From: Persicitalea jodogahamensis
Lineage (GTDB): Bacteria > Bacteroidota > Bacteroidia > Cytophagales > Spirosomataceae
DNA: 64,000 nt
Direction: 5' to 3'
Assembly: GCF_014651615.1 (NCBI RefSeq)
Contig: NZ_BMXF01000001.1
Coordinates: 434,001 to 498,000, forward strand
Shown in pieces: positions 51,917-60,304 of the stretch. The translations under genes and the position numbers were made by a program. The notes under the pieces are model-generated. The model did not search any database. It was given only the letters and a program-made list of their open reading frames with translations, and was not told the DNA's origin. Every line of letters begins with the position of its first letter. Position 1 is the first letter of the stretch.

Positions 51917-53260
51917 TCAATCCTTACTTCCATCACCGGGCCGGATGGGCTGGAATCGTTTGGGCGGCAGGCTCGATTTCCAGCCTTGGTACTTGGCTAG
52001 CAATTGCTTCCCCATTTTGTTGTTGCTCTGAAACAGGTCATTCGACTCCCCGATATCCCGGCGCAGATTGTACAGTTGCGGGCCTTTCCCATTTTCAAAA
52101 ACCAGCTTCCAGTCTCCTTGCCGGATGGCACCTTCGTCATTGCTGATCAGCCAATACAGCGTTCGATCGTCCCGGCCATTCTTGCCACTAGCGACTTCGA
52201 CGAGATTTTTGCCTTTCAACTGTGGCTGTTTGGATAGCTTGTCCCCGGCGGCAGCCAGAGCAGTCGGGACTATGTCCAGCGAACTGACGATCCTGCTACT
52301 TACGGTGCCCGGTTCGACTTTTCCCGGCCACCGCATAGCCATTGGCACCCGAATTCCTCCTTCCAGGGGATCGCTCTTTTGTCCACGCAACGGGAAGTTG
52401 TCGGCATGGATCGTGTTCTTCTGACCACCGTTGTCATTCAGGAAGATAATGAGGGTATTGTCAAGCAGATTCAGCTTCTCGAGTTGAGCAAAAATCCGGC
52501 CCACGTTCTGATCGAGCGAATGGGTCATGGCGGCATTGTTCAGCTTGACTTTGTCTTTGAATTGATCCCGGAATTTCTCCAAATCCTCCGCTTTGGATTG
52601 TAGCGGAGTATGTACTGCGTTGAACGACACATAGAGGAAAAAAGGATGGTCCTGCTCCCGCTCGATGAACTCCAAGGCATGATCGCCGATGGCGTCGGTC
52701 ATGTAAGGAATGCGGGCCGGGTCGACGGGCTGGCCGTCTTCCTCCACTTCGACGGCTTTGCCGGGGAGGTAGTTACTGCTACCCCACAGGAATCCCCAGA
52801 AATAATCGAAGCCCCGGCTGTTGGGGTGGTAGGGTTTGGAAAAGCCCTCATGCCACTTGCCAATGATTCCCGTGCGATAGCCATGGGGGTGAAGGTAGTC
52901 CCCAATCAGTTTTATGTTTTGGGGAATTCCGTAATCCGCCTGGGGAATGGTGTACTTCACCCCTTTGATATAATTATCGACATTACCGAATTCGGCCTGA
53001 TTGATACCCGTGAGCAGGCCCGCCCGCGACGGCGCACAGACAGCGGCACTCACATACGCATCCGTGAATTTTACACCTTCGTTGGCGATGCGATCGATGT
53101 TGGGTGTGGCGATGAAGCGGTTGCTCTGAAAACCAAAATCGGCATAGCCCGCGTCGTCGCTCAGGATGAGAACAATGTTAGACTTGGTAGGTATGGTACT
53201 TCCGAAAGTTAGCCAAGCACCTGCCGCGATAATCGCGAAAAGCAGTATTTTTTTCTTCAT
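51917..53260 (-). CDS. secreted sulfatase upstream of the sigma/FecR genes
   Basis: The ATG at 53260 gives MKKKILLFAIIAAGAWLTFGS, a clean signal peptide, so 16 upstream codons are dropped. The 447-residue sulfatase has NIVLILSDDAGYADFGFQSN, the formylglycine site C75-A-P-S-R79 followed by AGLLTGINQ, KWHEGFSKP and LIIFLNDNGGQKN. It belongs to the arylsulfatase A-like group. It lies 118 bases downstream of the pyruvyltransferase-family gene on the same strand. Confidence 0.93.
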   Translation of the reverse strand: MKKKILLFAIIAAGAWLTFGSTIPTKSNIVLILSDDAGYADFGFQSNRFIATPNIDRIANEGVKFTDAYVSAAVCAPSRAGLLTGINQAEFGNVDNYIKGVKYTIPQADYGIPQNIKLIGDYLHPHGYRTGIIGKWHEGFSKPYHPNSRGFDYFWGFLWGSSNYLPGKAVEVEEDGQPVDPARIPYMTDAIGDHALEFIEREQDHPFFLYVSFNAVHTPLQSKAEDLEKFRDQFKDKVKLNNAAMTHSLDQNVGRIFAQLEKLNLLDNTLIIFLNDNGGQKNTIHADNFPLRGQKSDPLEGGIRVPMAMRWPGKVEPGTVSSRIVSSLDIVPTALAAAGDKLSKQPQLKGKNLVEVASGKNGRDDRTLYWLISNDEGAIRQGDWKLVFENGKGPQLYNLRRDIGESNDLFQSNNKMGKQLLAKYQGWKSSLPPKRFQPIRPGDGSKD

Positions 53261-53378
53261 GAACGCCTCGAACGGGGGATTTGGGTATTCAGGAAGAAGG
53301 CGTGTCAAGGCGGATTTTACTGATTGTATCGCGCGGAGAAGGAAGACGCCCTTCCTTCCAGAAGAGCTTGATTCGAGG

Positions 53379-54716
53379 TTATTTGCTCTGGATATCCAAA
53401 GTCTTCCCCAACATCTTCATCGTTTCCTTCTGCCGCTGCTCCACAAATTTTCTCCCCTTTGCCGCCTTTTTGCGGGCGGCTTCCGGGTTTTGAGCCATCG
53501 CAAGCACCGCCGGGACATAGCGGGCGATGTCGGCTTCGTTATCAAAATCGAAGAGCCACTCGTTGAGCCCGATGTCGCGCCACATGAACCCTTTGCTGGT
53601 CTGCTCGGCAAAACGGCCTACAATGGCCGGGATGCCATTGCCGAGCGCCATAATGGGCGAGTGCATTTCAAGACCAAAAATTCCGGCCGAGCGGACATAG
53701 GTGCTCACGGCTTCATCAGTCAGCCAGTAGCGGTCGCGCCACACGACTTTTTCTTTTACGTCTTCGGGTAGTTTGTCCAGAATAATCTGCTTGCCGAGTT
53801 TTACCTGCGTCTCATCCTCGGGGCAAAGCAGTATTTTCATCGGTGTCTGCCGTACCACGGCGATGATTGCCTCCCGTAGCGGTGCGTTATCGTGCTCGCG
53901 CATGAGCTCGTTGCGGGCGTTTTTCTTCTCATCTATGCTCCGGTTCTTACTCGGGATTTCCCACCAGGGTGTCAGCCGGTTGCGGGGCAGCACGCACATG
54001 AATTTGCCTTCTTCTAATCCATGCTCGTTTATGAAGGCCGTGGCTGCTGCATCGTTTTTCAAATCCACGGCAAATGCACCGTCGGGGCAGAACTCCATAG
54101 CAGCATTGTGAACGCCCAGTTTTTTTGCCAGATCAAGCGAAACCGAATCGCGGAAAAAGGCAAAAGCGGCGGCATTCAGCAACTCGATGTCGAGCGGATT
54201 CGCCTCGACGACTTCCTTCGGGTCTTCGCTGTACACCCCCGGAAAGGTGATGCCATACACGCCGTAAGGCTTGCCCGTTTCCTCCTTCCAACGCTTCACG
54301 TCGCTGCGGGCTACCAGAGAAGGACCGGAGCCATGTAACAGGAAATCGCACTCCTGCATGGCGCGGGCTACGGCTTCATTGTCGGAATTGGTAAATATCT
54401 CCAGTTTCGGAAAACGATTGGCCAGCATCTCCCGCACGCCATTGCCAACGTCGCCAGCCCATAGCCGCACGTCGACTTCGGGCAGGTGTTTTTCCAGCAA
54501 ATGCAACACACCCGGCGTATGGCCAATGTCGCCGATGTTGACCGTTTGCCAGGACGAGCGGAGGACGAGCTGTTTTCGAGCTTTTGGAATACTACCCGCA
54601 GTACCTGAAGCGAACGCATCCAGGCTTAGCAGTGAAGCCGCCAGCAGAGGGGCCGAAGTCAGAAAGCCGCGGCGGTTGGAGTTTGCTAGATTCATTTTGA
54701 AATTTGATTCGTTCAT
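53379..54716 (-). CDS. Tat-exported polysaccharide pyruvyl transferase family protein
   Basis: A 445-residue protein with a twin-arginine signal near residues 14-36 (NRRGFLTSAPLLAASLLSLDAFA). The mature part matches the polysaccharide pyruvyl transferase (PF04230) fold: VNIGDIGHTPGVLHLLEKHLP at the start, DFLLHGSGPSLVARSDVKRW, CPDGAFAVDL and the late GIFGLEMHSPIMALGNGIPAIV, where R-x-H/E-x-H-S-P-I is the nucleotide-site signature (here LEMHSPIMA). Known members add ketal pyruvate to glycans in the cytoplasm from phosphoenolpyruvate; export of this one is odd and argues for a different reaction. It heads the sulfatase run. Start at 54716 keeps the full signal; ATG at 54695 is an alternative. 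Confidence 0.8.
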   Translation of the reverse strand: MNESNFKMNLANSNRRGFLTSAPLLAASLLSLDAFASGTAGSIPKARKQLVLRSSWQTVNIGDIGHTPGVLHLLEKHLPEVDVRLWAGDVGNGVREMLANRFPKLEIFTNSDNEAVARAMQECDFLLHGSGPSLVARSDVKRWKEETGKPYGVYGITFPGVYSEDPKEVVEANPLDIELLNAAAFAFFRDSVSLDLAKKLGVHNAAMEFCPDGAFAVDLKNDAAATAFINEHGLEEGKFMCVLPRNRLTPWWEIPSKNRSIDEKKNARNELMREHDNAPLREAIIAVVRQTPMKILLCPEDETQVKLGKQIILDKLPEDVKEKVVWRDRYWLTDEAVSTYVRSAGIFGLEMHSPIMALGNGIPAIVGRFAEQTSKGFMWRDIGLNEWLFDFDNEADIARYVPAVLAMAQNPEAARKKAAKGRKFVEQRQKETMKMLGKTLDIQSK

Positions 54717-55039
54717 TAGTGTAATCCGGTAACCTCATATTCAATCCTCATCAAGTTTTTCACCGCCTATGCATTGACTTCCGAATCTTCACCAATCCAA
54801 ACGTTCGCAGAAATTTCCAAAAACACTTTGTTTCCATCGACTCCCCTCGTTTCTGAACGGGTAACAGATTCCGGGCATCGACGACGTCCCTGTTTTATTA
54901 GATGAGGTGGCAGGAGGTGAAGAAAAATAAAGACGAAGCTAAAATCTGCATAAGTAGAAACGCAATCGGACAGGTTTTGAATGAACAGGATTTCATCCAA
55001 TAAGTGCATTATTCAAGTCCAATACTCTTCTAGATACCT
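54717..55039. other. intergenic region between divergent genes, no gene seen
   Basis: A 323-base gap between the divergent pyruvyltransferase and DUF1080 genes. I find no convincing TAnnTTTG box, tRNA or strong hairpin. An 80-codon minus-strand frame (54767-55009) has no recognisable motifs and is not called. Promoters for both genes must lie here but cannot be placed. Confidence 0.5.
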
Positions 55040-55909
55040 ATGAAAATTATTATTCCCCTTTTTCTCCTGCTTTCCCTTAGTGCATGCATGGCTCCGGCCC
55101 AGAAAAGTACCGATAAGGACGAGATGGAGTGGCGGCAACTCTTCAATGGAAAAGACCTCGCCGGCTGGGACCTCAAAATCCGGGGATACGATCTGAACGA
55201 TAATTTTGGCAACACCTTCCGGATTGAAGATGCCAAAATCGTGACGCGTTACGATGCCTACGATAATTTCAAACAGCGTTACGGCCATCTGTTTTACAAA
55301 GAAAATTTCTCTTACTACCGCATCGGGGTGGAGTACCGCTTCGTGGGCGAGCAGCCACCCGGCGGCGAGGGTTGGGCCAAGCGCAACAGCGGCATTATGG
55401 TACACGGCCAGACCGCCGCGTCGATGGGAAAAGATCAGGATTTTCCGATTTCCATAGAAGTGCAGCTGCTGGGTGGGCTGGACAAGGGCGAGCGATCTAC
55501 CTGCAACCTGTGTACTCCCGGCACCAACGTTGTCTATAATGGCAAACTGGATACGCGACACTGCATCAATTCCACCTCCAAGACCTACAACGGCGACCAG
55601 TGGGTGCGGGCCGAAGTGCTGGTACTGGGCGATTCGCTCATCCAGCATTTTGTCAATGACGAAATGGTACTTGAATACACCAAGCCGCAGGTCGGCGGCG
55701 GCAATGTAGGTAGTTTCAACCCGGCACAAAAGCCCGACGGGAAGCTACTCACCGAGGGGTCCATTTCATTGCAAAGCGAAAGTCACCCGGTGGAATTCCG
55801 CAAGGTGGAGCTCCTGAATCTGAAGGGCTGCATGGACCCAAAGGCCAGCAACTTCAAATCGTATTACGTAAAGGCCGATAATTCCTTGTGTACTTACGGA
55901 AAGAAGTGA
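55040..55909 (+). CDS. DUF1080 (3-keto-disaccharide hydrolase-like) lipoprotein with C-terminal Cys module
   Basis: A 289-residue protein with a lipoprotein signal (FLLLSLSACMAPA, Cys14). The DUF1080/PF06439 concanavalin-like domain begins WRQLFNGKDLAGWDLKIRGY and includes FRIEDAKIV, YYRIGVEYRF, NSGIMVHG and FPISIEVQLLGG, as in 3-keto-glycoside lyases/hydrolases. The last 29 residues form a small module, GCMDPKASNFKSYY then DNSLCTY, a two-Cys repeat found at the ends of many Bacteroidota surface proteins. DUF1080 enzymes cleave 3-keto-glycosides, so with the oxidoreductases nearby it may contribute to non-hydrolytic glycan breakdown. It ends at a strong terminator. Confidence 0.86.
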   Translation: MKIIIPLFLLLSLSACMAPAQKSTDKDEMEWRQLFNGKDLAGWDLKIRGYDLNDNFGNTFRIEDAKIVTRYDAYDNFKQRYGHLFYKENFSYYRIGVEYRFVGEQPPGGEGWAKRNSGIMVHGQTAASMGKDQDFPISIEVQLLGGLDKGERSTCNLCTPGTNVVYNGKLDTRHCINSTSKTYNGDQWVRAEVLVLGDSLIQHFVNDEMVLEYTKPQVGGGNVGSFNPAQKPDGKLLTEGSISLQSESHPVEFRKVELLNLKGCMDPKASNFKSYYVKADNSLCTYGKK

Positions 55910-55920
55910 TTTGTATTTGC

Positions 55921-55959
55921 AACGGACCTATTTTTTTACGAAAAAGTAGGTCCGTTTTT
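55921..55959 (+). terminator. strong intrinsic terminator after the DUF1080 gene
   Basis: AACGGACCTA (55921-55930) pairs with TAGGTCCGTT (55947-55956) over 10 bp; the T/A-rich loop extends the stem. TTTTT follows at 55955-55959. It overlaps the last codons of the convergent DUF3267 gene and probably stops both. Confidence 0.85.
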
Positions 55960-56587
55960 CTTCCAGATCGTCGTAGGTGACCATATTTCGATGGCGATTG
56001 GTCCAGGCGTGCTTTACGAGGATAAAATCGCCGATGCAGCCCAACGTATGGAAAATCAGCAGTAGCAACCAGAGATACTGCAGCTGCGGAACAAAAGCCA
56101 GCAGGCCGGCCAGCAGAGAAGTGATGATGAGAAATGGCATGGCCGCCACGATCGCGTTTTCGCGGAGTTCCATCACGAATTGCTGTGCGTAGGCATACAC
56201 CATCAGTCCTTTCACAGAGTACCCAAATCCAATTTTGGACGCGCCCAGTAACTTGAAAAACGCGGCATGAATCAGTTCGTGCAGGGGGAGTAGCAGAACG
56301 AAGAACGCAAGCACCCCCAGCCCGAGTTGCCAGCCCGGGGCCATCAATTGGTTATTTACGGAGTTCCTGACGGCCGATCCGATCAGCCAGCCAATGGCGC
56401 CGCCGAAACAGCCCAGACCAATCATCAGAAACCAGAAGCCCGCTGTTTTCTGGTTGGGTTTACCGCCGCTCGTGGCTTGCAATCCCGCTTCGCGCGCCAG
56501 AAATACCGTCATTTCGTCGATAGTGAACGACTCGACGAGTTGATATTCATCGGAGCGGTGCAGGGTATCGACCGTAGGGCGTGTCAT
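55928..56587 (-). CDS. DUF3267 zincin-like membrane protein
   Basis: The ATG at 56587 (MTRPTVDTLHRSDEYQLVESF) is chosen over a start inside the murA gene. The 219-residue protein has four or so membrane helices and the zinc-protease motif HELIHAAFF (HExxH) near residue 118, within LLPLHELIHAAFFKLLGASKIGFG. DUF3267 proteins are predicted intramembrane or membrane-bound metalloproteases with unknown targets. It starts 13 bases after murA, so the pair is probably cotranscribed. Confidence 0.83.
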   Translation of the reverse strand: MTRPTVDTLHRSDEYQLVESFTIDEMTVFLAREAGLQATSGGKPNQKTAGFWFLMIGLGCFGGAIGWLIGSAVRNSVNNQLMAPGWQLGLGVLAFFVLLLPLHELIHAAFFKLLGASKIGFGYSVKGLMVYAYAQQFVMELRENAIVAAMPFLIITSLLAGLLAFVPQLQYLWLLLLIFHTLGCIGDFILVKHAWTNRHRNMVTYDDLEEKRTYFFVKK

Positions 56588-56600
56588 GAAAAAAACTTTT

Positions 56601-57908
56601 TTACAACCGAATAATCTCCGCCCCAATGGCATTCAGCCGCGTGTCAATGTGCTGATAGCCACGGTCGATCTGCTCGATGTTGTCAATAATGCTCACGCCA
56701 CGTCCCGAAAGAGCAGCGATGAGCAGCGCGACTCCGGCCCGGATGTCGGGGGAGGTCATGCGGATGCCGCGTAGCTGGGTTTCGCGGTTGAGACCGATCA
56801 CCGTAGCGCGGTGCGGATCGCAGAGGATGATTTGGGCGCCCATTTCGATGAGTTTGTCCACAAAAAACAGGCGACTCTCGAACATTTTCTGGTGGATAAG
56901 TACCGTTCCCTGCGCCTGCGTGGCCGTCACCAGCACGATACTGAGCAGGTCGGGCGTAAAGCCGGGCCAGGGAGCGTCGGCTACGGTGAGCGTCGAGCCG
57001 TCGAGGTAGCTGTCGATGCGGTAATGTTCCTGTGCGGGCACATAGATATCGTCGCCCCGGATTTCGAGATTGATGCCCAGCCGCCTGAATACATCGGGAA
57101 TGACCCCCAGCATGGGTACCTGGCAGTTTTTAATCGTGATCTCGGACTGCGTCATGGCCGCCAAACCGATGAAACTACCGATTTCGATCATGTCAGGCAG
57201 CATGGTATGCTCAGTACCGTGCAGTTCCTCCACGCCCTCGATGGTGAGCAGGTTGGAGCCCACACCCGAGATTTTGGCCCCCATGCGGTTGAGCATTTTG
57301 CAGAGTTGCTGCAAGTAGGGTTCGCAGGCCGCATTGTAAATCGTGGTGGTGCCCTCGGCCATCACAGCAGCCATGAGCAGATTGGCCGTACCCGTGACAG
57401 AGGCCTCGTCCAGCAGCATGTAAGTACCTTTCAGATTTTTGGCGTCTACACGGTAGAACCCCCCATCTTCCTGGGTGTAGCTAAACTCCGCTCCCAATTT
57501 CTCGAAACCCAGAAAATGGGTATCCAGACGGCGCCGACCGATCTTGTCGCCACCGGGGCGCGGAATGCGACCCTTGCGGAACCGCGCCAGCATGGGTCCG
57601 AGCAGCATCACCGATCCGCGCAAGGCGGCGGCTTTCTGCTTGAAGGACTCCGACTCCATGTAATCGGTGTTGACATCGCCTGCCTCGAAGCGAATCGACG
57701 AATCGCTGATCATCGTCCGGCGAACTCCCAAATCACCCAGCAAGTCAATCAACTGGTTGACGTCGCGGATCGACGGAATGTTATGAATCGTGACAGGTTC
57801 GGCAGTGAGCAGTACGGCGCACAAGATTTGTAACGCTTCATTTTTGGCACCCTGCGGTTGAAGTTCGCCTTTCAGGCGGCGACCTCCTGTTATTTTGAAT
57901 GAGGACAT
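56601..57908 (-). CDS. murA: UDP-N-acetylglucosamine 1-carboxyvinyltransferase (Asp-type)
   Basis: A complete 435-residue enzyme of the EPSP/MurA family that transfers enolpyruvate to UDP-GlcNAc, the first committed step of peptidoglycan synthesis. Lys22-Asn23 lie in QGAKNEALQ. The active-site loop reads RPGGDKIGRRRLDTH, with Asp121 (GAC at 57546-57548) where E. coli has Cys115. GFTPDLLSIV is the conserved later segment. Cys-to-Asp MurA proteins are active but resist fosfomycin. A GGAGAAT tandem repeat lies just upstream of the ATG. DUF4290 is the next gene upstream on the same strand. Confidence 0.96.
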   Translation of the reverse strand: MSSFKITGGRRLKGELQPQGAKNEALQILCAVLLTAEPVTIHNIPSIRDVNQLIDLLGDLGVRRTMISDSSIRFEAGDVNTDYMESESFKQKAAALRGSVMLLGPMLARFRKGRIPRPGGDKIGRRRLDTHFLGFEKLGAEFSYTQEDGGFYRVDAKNLKGTYMLLDEASVTGTANLLMAAVMAEGTTTIYNAACEPYLQQLCKMLNRMGAKISGVGSNLLTIEGVEELHGTEHTMLPDMIEIGSFIGLAAMTQSEITIKNCQVPMLGVIPDVFRRLGINLEIRGDDIYVPAQEHYRIDSYLDGSTLTVADAPWPGFTPDLLSIVLVTATQAQGTVLIHQKMFESRLFFVDKLIEMGAQIILCDPHRATVIGLNRETQLRGIRMTSPDIRAGVALLIAALSGRGVSIIDNIEQIDRGYQHIDTRLNAIGAEIIRL

Positions 57909-57918
57909 CTTGTTTAAT

Positions 57919-57952
57919 GGAGAAGGAGAATGGAGAATGGAGAATGGAGAAC
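57919..57952. repeat. tandem GGAGAA(T) repeat upstream of murA
   Basis: One GGAGAA (57919-57924) and three exact GGAGAAT units (57925-57945), then GGAGAAC (57946-57952). It begins 10 bases upstream of the murA ATG, on the minus strand as ATTCTCC repeats, in the leader or promoter zone. Unit number could change by slippage. Confidence 0.8.
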
Positions 57953-58066
57953 GGCTCCGCCAGAAGACCGAAGCTTTCCCCTTTCAACCCATTACCCCAA
58001 TAGTGGAATGATTGAAAATCTCTGAATACCAGATCACGCAAAGAGCATTTAACAATGAATCAAGAA

Positions 58067-58798
58067 CTATTTCCGGCGATTGCGATTATTCCGGTTATTG
58101 TTCTTATTCCGGCGGTTGTTTTTTCCGCTGCCACTGCTGGTTATAGCGTGGCTGGTATTCTTAGCGCGGTCATTGTTGAAGTTGCCGTTGTTGACGGCCG
58201 GACCGGTGCTGACCTGCGCTTTATAGCCCGTCAGCGTGTTGCCACGGCTCTTTTCGGCGTTGCTGTTGCGGTCCTTGGGCGAGGCTTCGACCGGGCCATT
58301 TTCGCGGATGTAGTCTACTTCCGGCTTCAATTTGTTCTCAGAAATTTCAAGCAGATGTTCAAGTAGTACCACATCCTCGGGATTGTCGCGATTCCAGGCA
58401 TTGTAGAACGAGCGCATCAGGCGGTAGAGATAAGACACAAACGCCAGGCGGTCGTCGGCGTCTTCGGTTTCGATCGCCTTCTCCACCAGCAGTTCGATAT
58501 TCTTGCCGTAGTGGTGGTAATTGAGCTTGTGCTGGTTATAACTGACTGGCTGGGGTTTTTTGCCCAGCGCCTCCTTTGAGGGCGGTGGGAAAGGCCCGTC
58601 CACTTCAAGCTCGAAACCCGAGATAATGAAGAGGTCATCCCAGAGCTTGTTGTAGTAATCCTGATTGTCGCGCATGCCGGGGTGAATCTGACGCATCAGC
58701 TCCACCAGAATGTGCGCGTAAAGCGTGCGCTTGGCGGGATCTTCCATCTGCACGATGTGTTCCGCCAACTTTTCGACGTTACTGCCGTATTCTTTCAA
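58067..58798 (-). CDS. DUF4290 domain protein with basic Asn/Arg tail
   Basis: A 243-residue cytoplasmic protein. The family core is MKEYGSNVEKLAEHIVQMEDPAKRTLYAHILVELMRQIHP and YNQHKLNYHHYGKNIELLVEKAIE, all helical. From about residue 180 the sequence becomes low-complexity and basic, ending GKNNRRNKNNNRNNRNRRK. DUF4290 genes sit beside murA across Bacteroidota, and this one is 158 bases upstream on the same strand, but the function is unknown. The tail suggests nucleic-acid contact. A TAATTTTG box (minus) lies 25 bases before the ATG. Confidence 0.88.
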   Translation of the reverse strand: MKEYGSNVEKLAEHIVQMEDPAKRTLYAHILVELMRQIHPGMRDNQDYYNKLWDDLFIISGFELEVDGPFPPPSKEALGKKPQPVSYNQHKLNYHHYGKNIELLVEKAIETEDADDRLAFVSYLYRLMRSFYNAWNRDNPEDVVLLEHLLEISENKLKPEVDYIRENGPVEASPKDRNSNAEKSRGNTLTGYKAQVSTGPAVNNGNFNNDRAKNTSHAITSSGSGKNNRRNKNNNRNNRNRRK

Positions 58799-58822
58799 AA
58801 GATTTTGGGATTAATTGGTTGA

Positions 58823-58830
58823 CAAAATTA
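58823..58830 (-). promoter_or_regulatory. candidate -7 box of the DUF4290 gene
   Basis: The minus strand reads TAATTTTG, an exact TAnnTTTG match, ending 24 bases before the ATG at 58798. No clear -33 is seen. Confidence 0.4.
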
Positions 58831-58894
58831 AGAAGATTTTGTTAGAAACAGGTCCGTACCTGGCGGGCGGTCTCATGTTTCGCGGAGCAATTGC

Positions 58895-58902
58895 TACCTT
58901 TG
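58895..58902 (+). promoter_or_regulatory. candidate -7 box of the MATE gene
   Basis: TACCTTTG matches TAnnTTTG and lies 30 bases before the ATG at 58933. No clear -33 TTTG is seen at the expected distance. Confidence 0.42.
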
Positions 58903-58932
58903 CGGACTTTTTAGCCTAAATAATTGAGCCCC

Positions 58933-60294
58933 ATGTATCCGCTGGCCCGTCTTTACCGTAGCGATATGCGCGAGACGCTGCGCCTGAGCATCCCGATCAT
59001 TATTGCGCAACTGGGTGTGGTACTCATGGGTGTGACCGACAACCTGATGATCGGACGCATTCTGGGAGCGGTGCCGCTTGGTGCCGCCGGCATAGCGACT
59101 TCCGTCACCTTTCTGGTCGGTAGCATTGGCGTGGGTGGGCTCAATATCGTGTCGGCCCTGATCTCGCAGGCCGTGGGTAAGCGAAATACAGGCGAAGTAA
59201 ACCGGCTGTACCGTGCGGGTATTCGGGTGGCGTGGTTGCTGAGCCTGTCGCTGGGTGTAATCTGCGTGCTGGTCGCCTGGCAGTTCCAGATTTTCGGGCA
59301 GACTGACGACGTCACACAAATGGCCAGGCCCTTTGTACTTATCCTAACGGTTTCGAACGTGCCTTTGTTGCTGTTCATCGCCATCCGTCAATTGTGCGAC
59401 GGCCTCTCACGCCCCAAAGTCACGATGTTCATTACACTCTCGGCTTTACTGCTGAATGTAGTGCTTAACTATATTCTGATAAAGAACATGGGGCTGAACG
59501 GCGCTGCTCTGGGAACGCTGCTGGCCCGCTGCTATATGGCACTGGCAATTTGGATTTATGTAAAAAGAGACCGTTTTTTTGTTCCCTATCTGGAAAAAGC
59601 GAAGGCCATTTCACTCGCGCCGCTGGTTGAGAAAATCCTGCGGTTAGGCCTGCCGGGTGGCTTTCAGTTTTTCTTCGAAATTGCCGCCTTTTCGTTGGCC
59701 GTCATCATGGTCGGTTGGCTGGGCGAGGCGCAGCTGGCCGCGCACCAGATCGCCATCAACATGGCTTCCACCACTTACATGATGGCCACGGGCATTGGGG
59801 CGGCGGGTAGTATCAGGGTGGGCATGGCGGTGGGCCGCAACAACCGCCCGGCGGTGCAGCGGGCGGGAACGGCGGCCTTTATGCTGTCCATTATCTTCAT
59901 GGGCGTATGTTGTGTACTTTTTCTGACGGCCAATGAATGGCTGGTGAACCTCTATATCCGCGACAACGCCGAGGTCGTCCGCATTGCCGCCACGCTGGTG
60001 GTCATCGCCGGATTTTTCCAGCTTTCCGACGGCATTCAGGTCGTGGGACTAGGTGTGCTGCGGGGTATTGCCGATGTCAACGTGCCCACGTTGCTGACAC
60101 TCATTGCCTACTGGGTGGTGGCGCTGCCACTCAGTTATGTGCTGGCGTTTCCGCTGGGCCTGGGTGCGCCGGGCGTGTGGCTGGGACTACTGGCCGGACT
60201 CACAGTATCGGCGGTACTGCTGACGTACCGTTTTTATCACAAACTACCTAGGGTGAAGTTGGAAGAGATCGAGCCGGAAGAAGTGGAAATTTGA
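58933..60294 (+). CDS. MATE family multidrug/metabolite exporter
   Basis: The ATG at 58933 (MYPLARLYRSDMRETLRLSIP) is preferred to a TTG nine bases upstream. The 453-residue protein has 12 membrane segments and both halves of the MATE fold: PIIIAQLGVVLMGVTDNLMIGRILGAVPLGAAGIA at the start of the first, and LGLPGGFQFFFEIAAFSLAVIMVGWLGEAQLAAHQIAINMAS at the start of the second. It exports drugs or metabolites in exchange for Na+ or H+. This is the NorM-like branch. It is divergent from DUF4290 and convergent with a sulfatase gene. Confidence 0.93.
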   Translation: MYPLARLYRSDMRETLRLSIPIIIAQLGVVLMGVTDNLMIGRILGAVPLGAAGIATSVTFLVGSIGVGGLNIVSALISQAVGKRNTGEVNRLYRAGIRVAWLLSLSLGVICVLVAWQFQIFGQTDDVTQMARPFVLILTVSNVPLLLFIAIRQLCDGLSRPKVTMFITLSALLLNVVLNYILIKNMGLNGAALGTLLARCYMALAIWIYVKRDRFFVPYLEKAKAISLAPLVEKILRLGLPGGFQFFFEIAAFSLAVIMVGWLGEAQLAAHQIAINMASTTYMMATGIGAAGSIRVGMAVGRNNRPAVQRAGTAAFMLSIIFMGVCCVLFLTANEWLVNLYIRDNAEVVRIAATLVVIAGFFQLSDGIQVVGLGVLRGIADVNVPTLLTLIAYWVVALPLSYVLAFPLGLGAPGVWLGLLAGLTVSAVLLTYRFYHKLPRVKLEEIEPEEVEI

Positions 60295-60304
60295 ACGGGT
60301 GAGC

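Noticed and set aside
53338-53358. An 8-bp perfect hairpin (GAAGGAAG/CTTCCTTC) between the pyruvyltransferase-family gene and a sulfatase
   Set aside because: No T-run on either strand and no sign of a second element; at most an mRNA-stabilising structure.
54767-55009. An 80-codon minus-strand frame in the gap between divergent genes
   Set aside because: No family motif, and composition like non-coding sequence.
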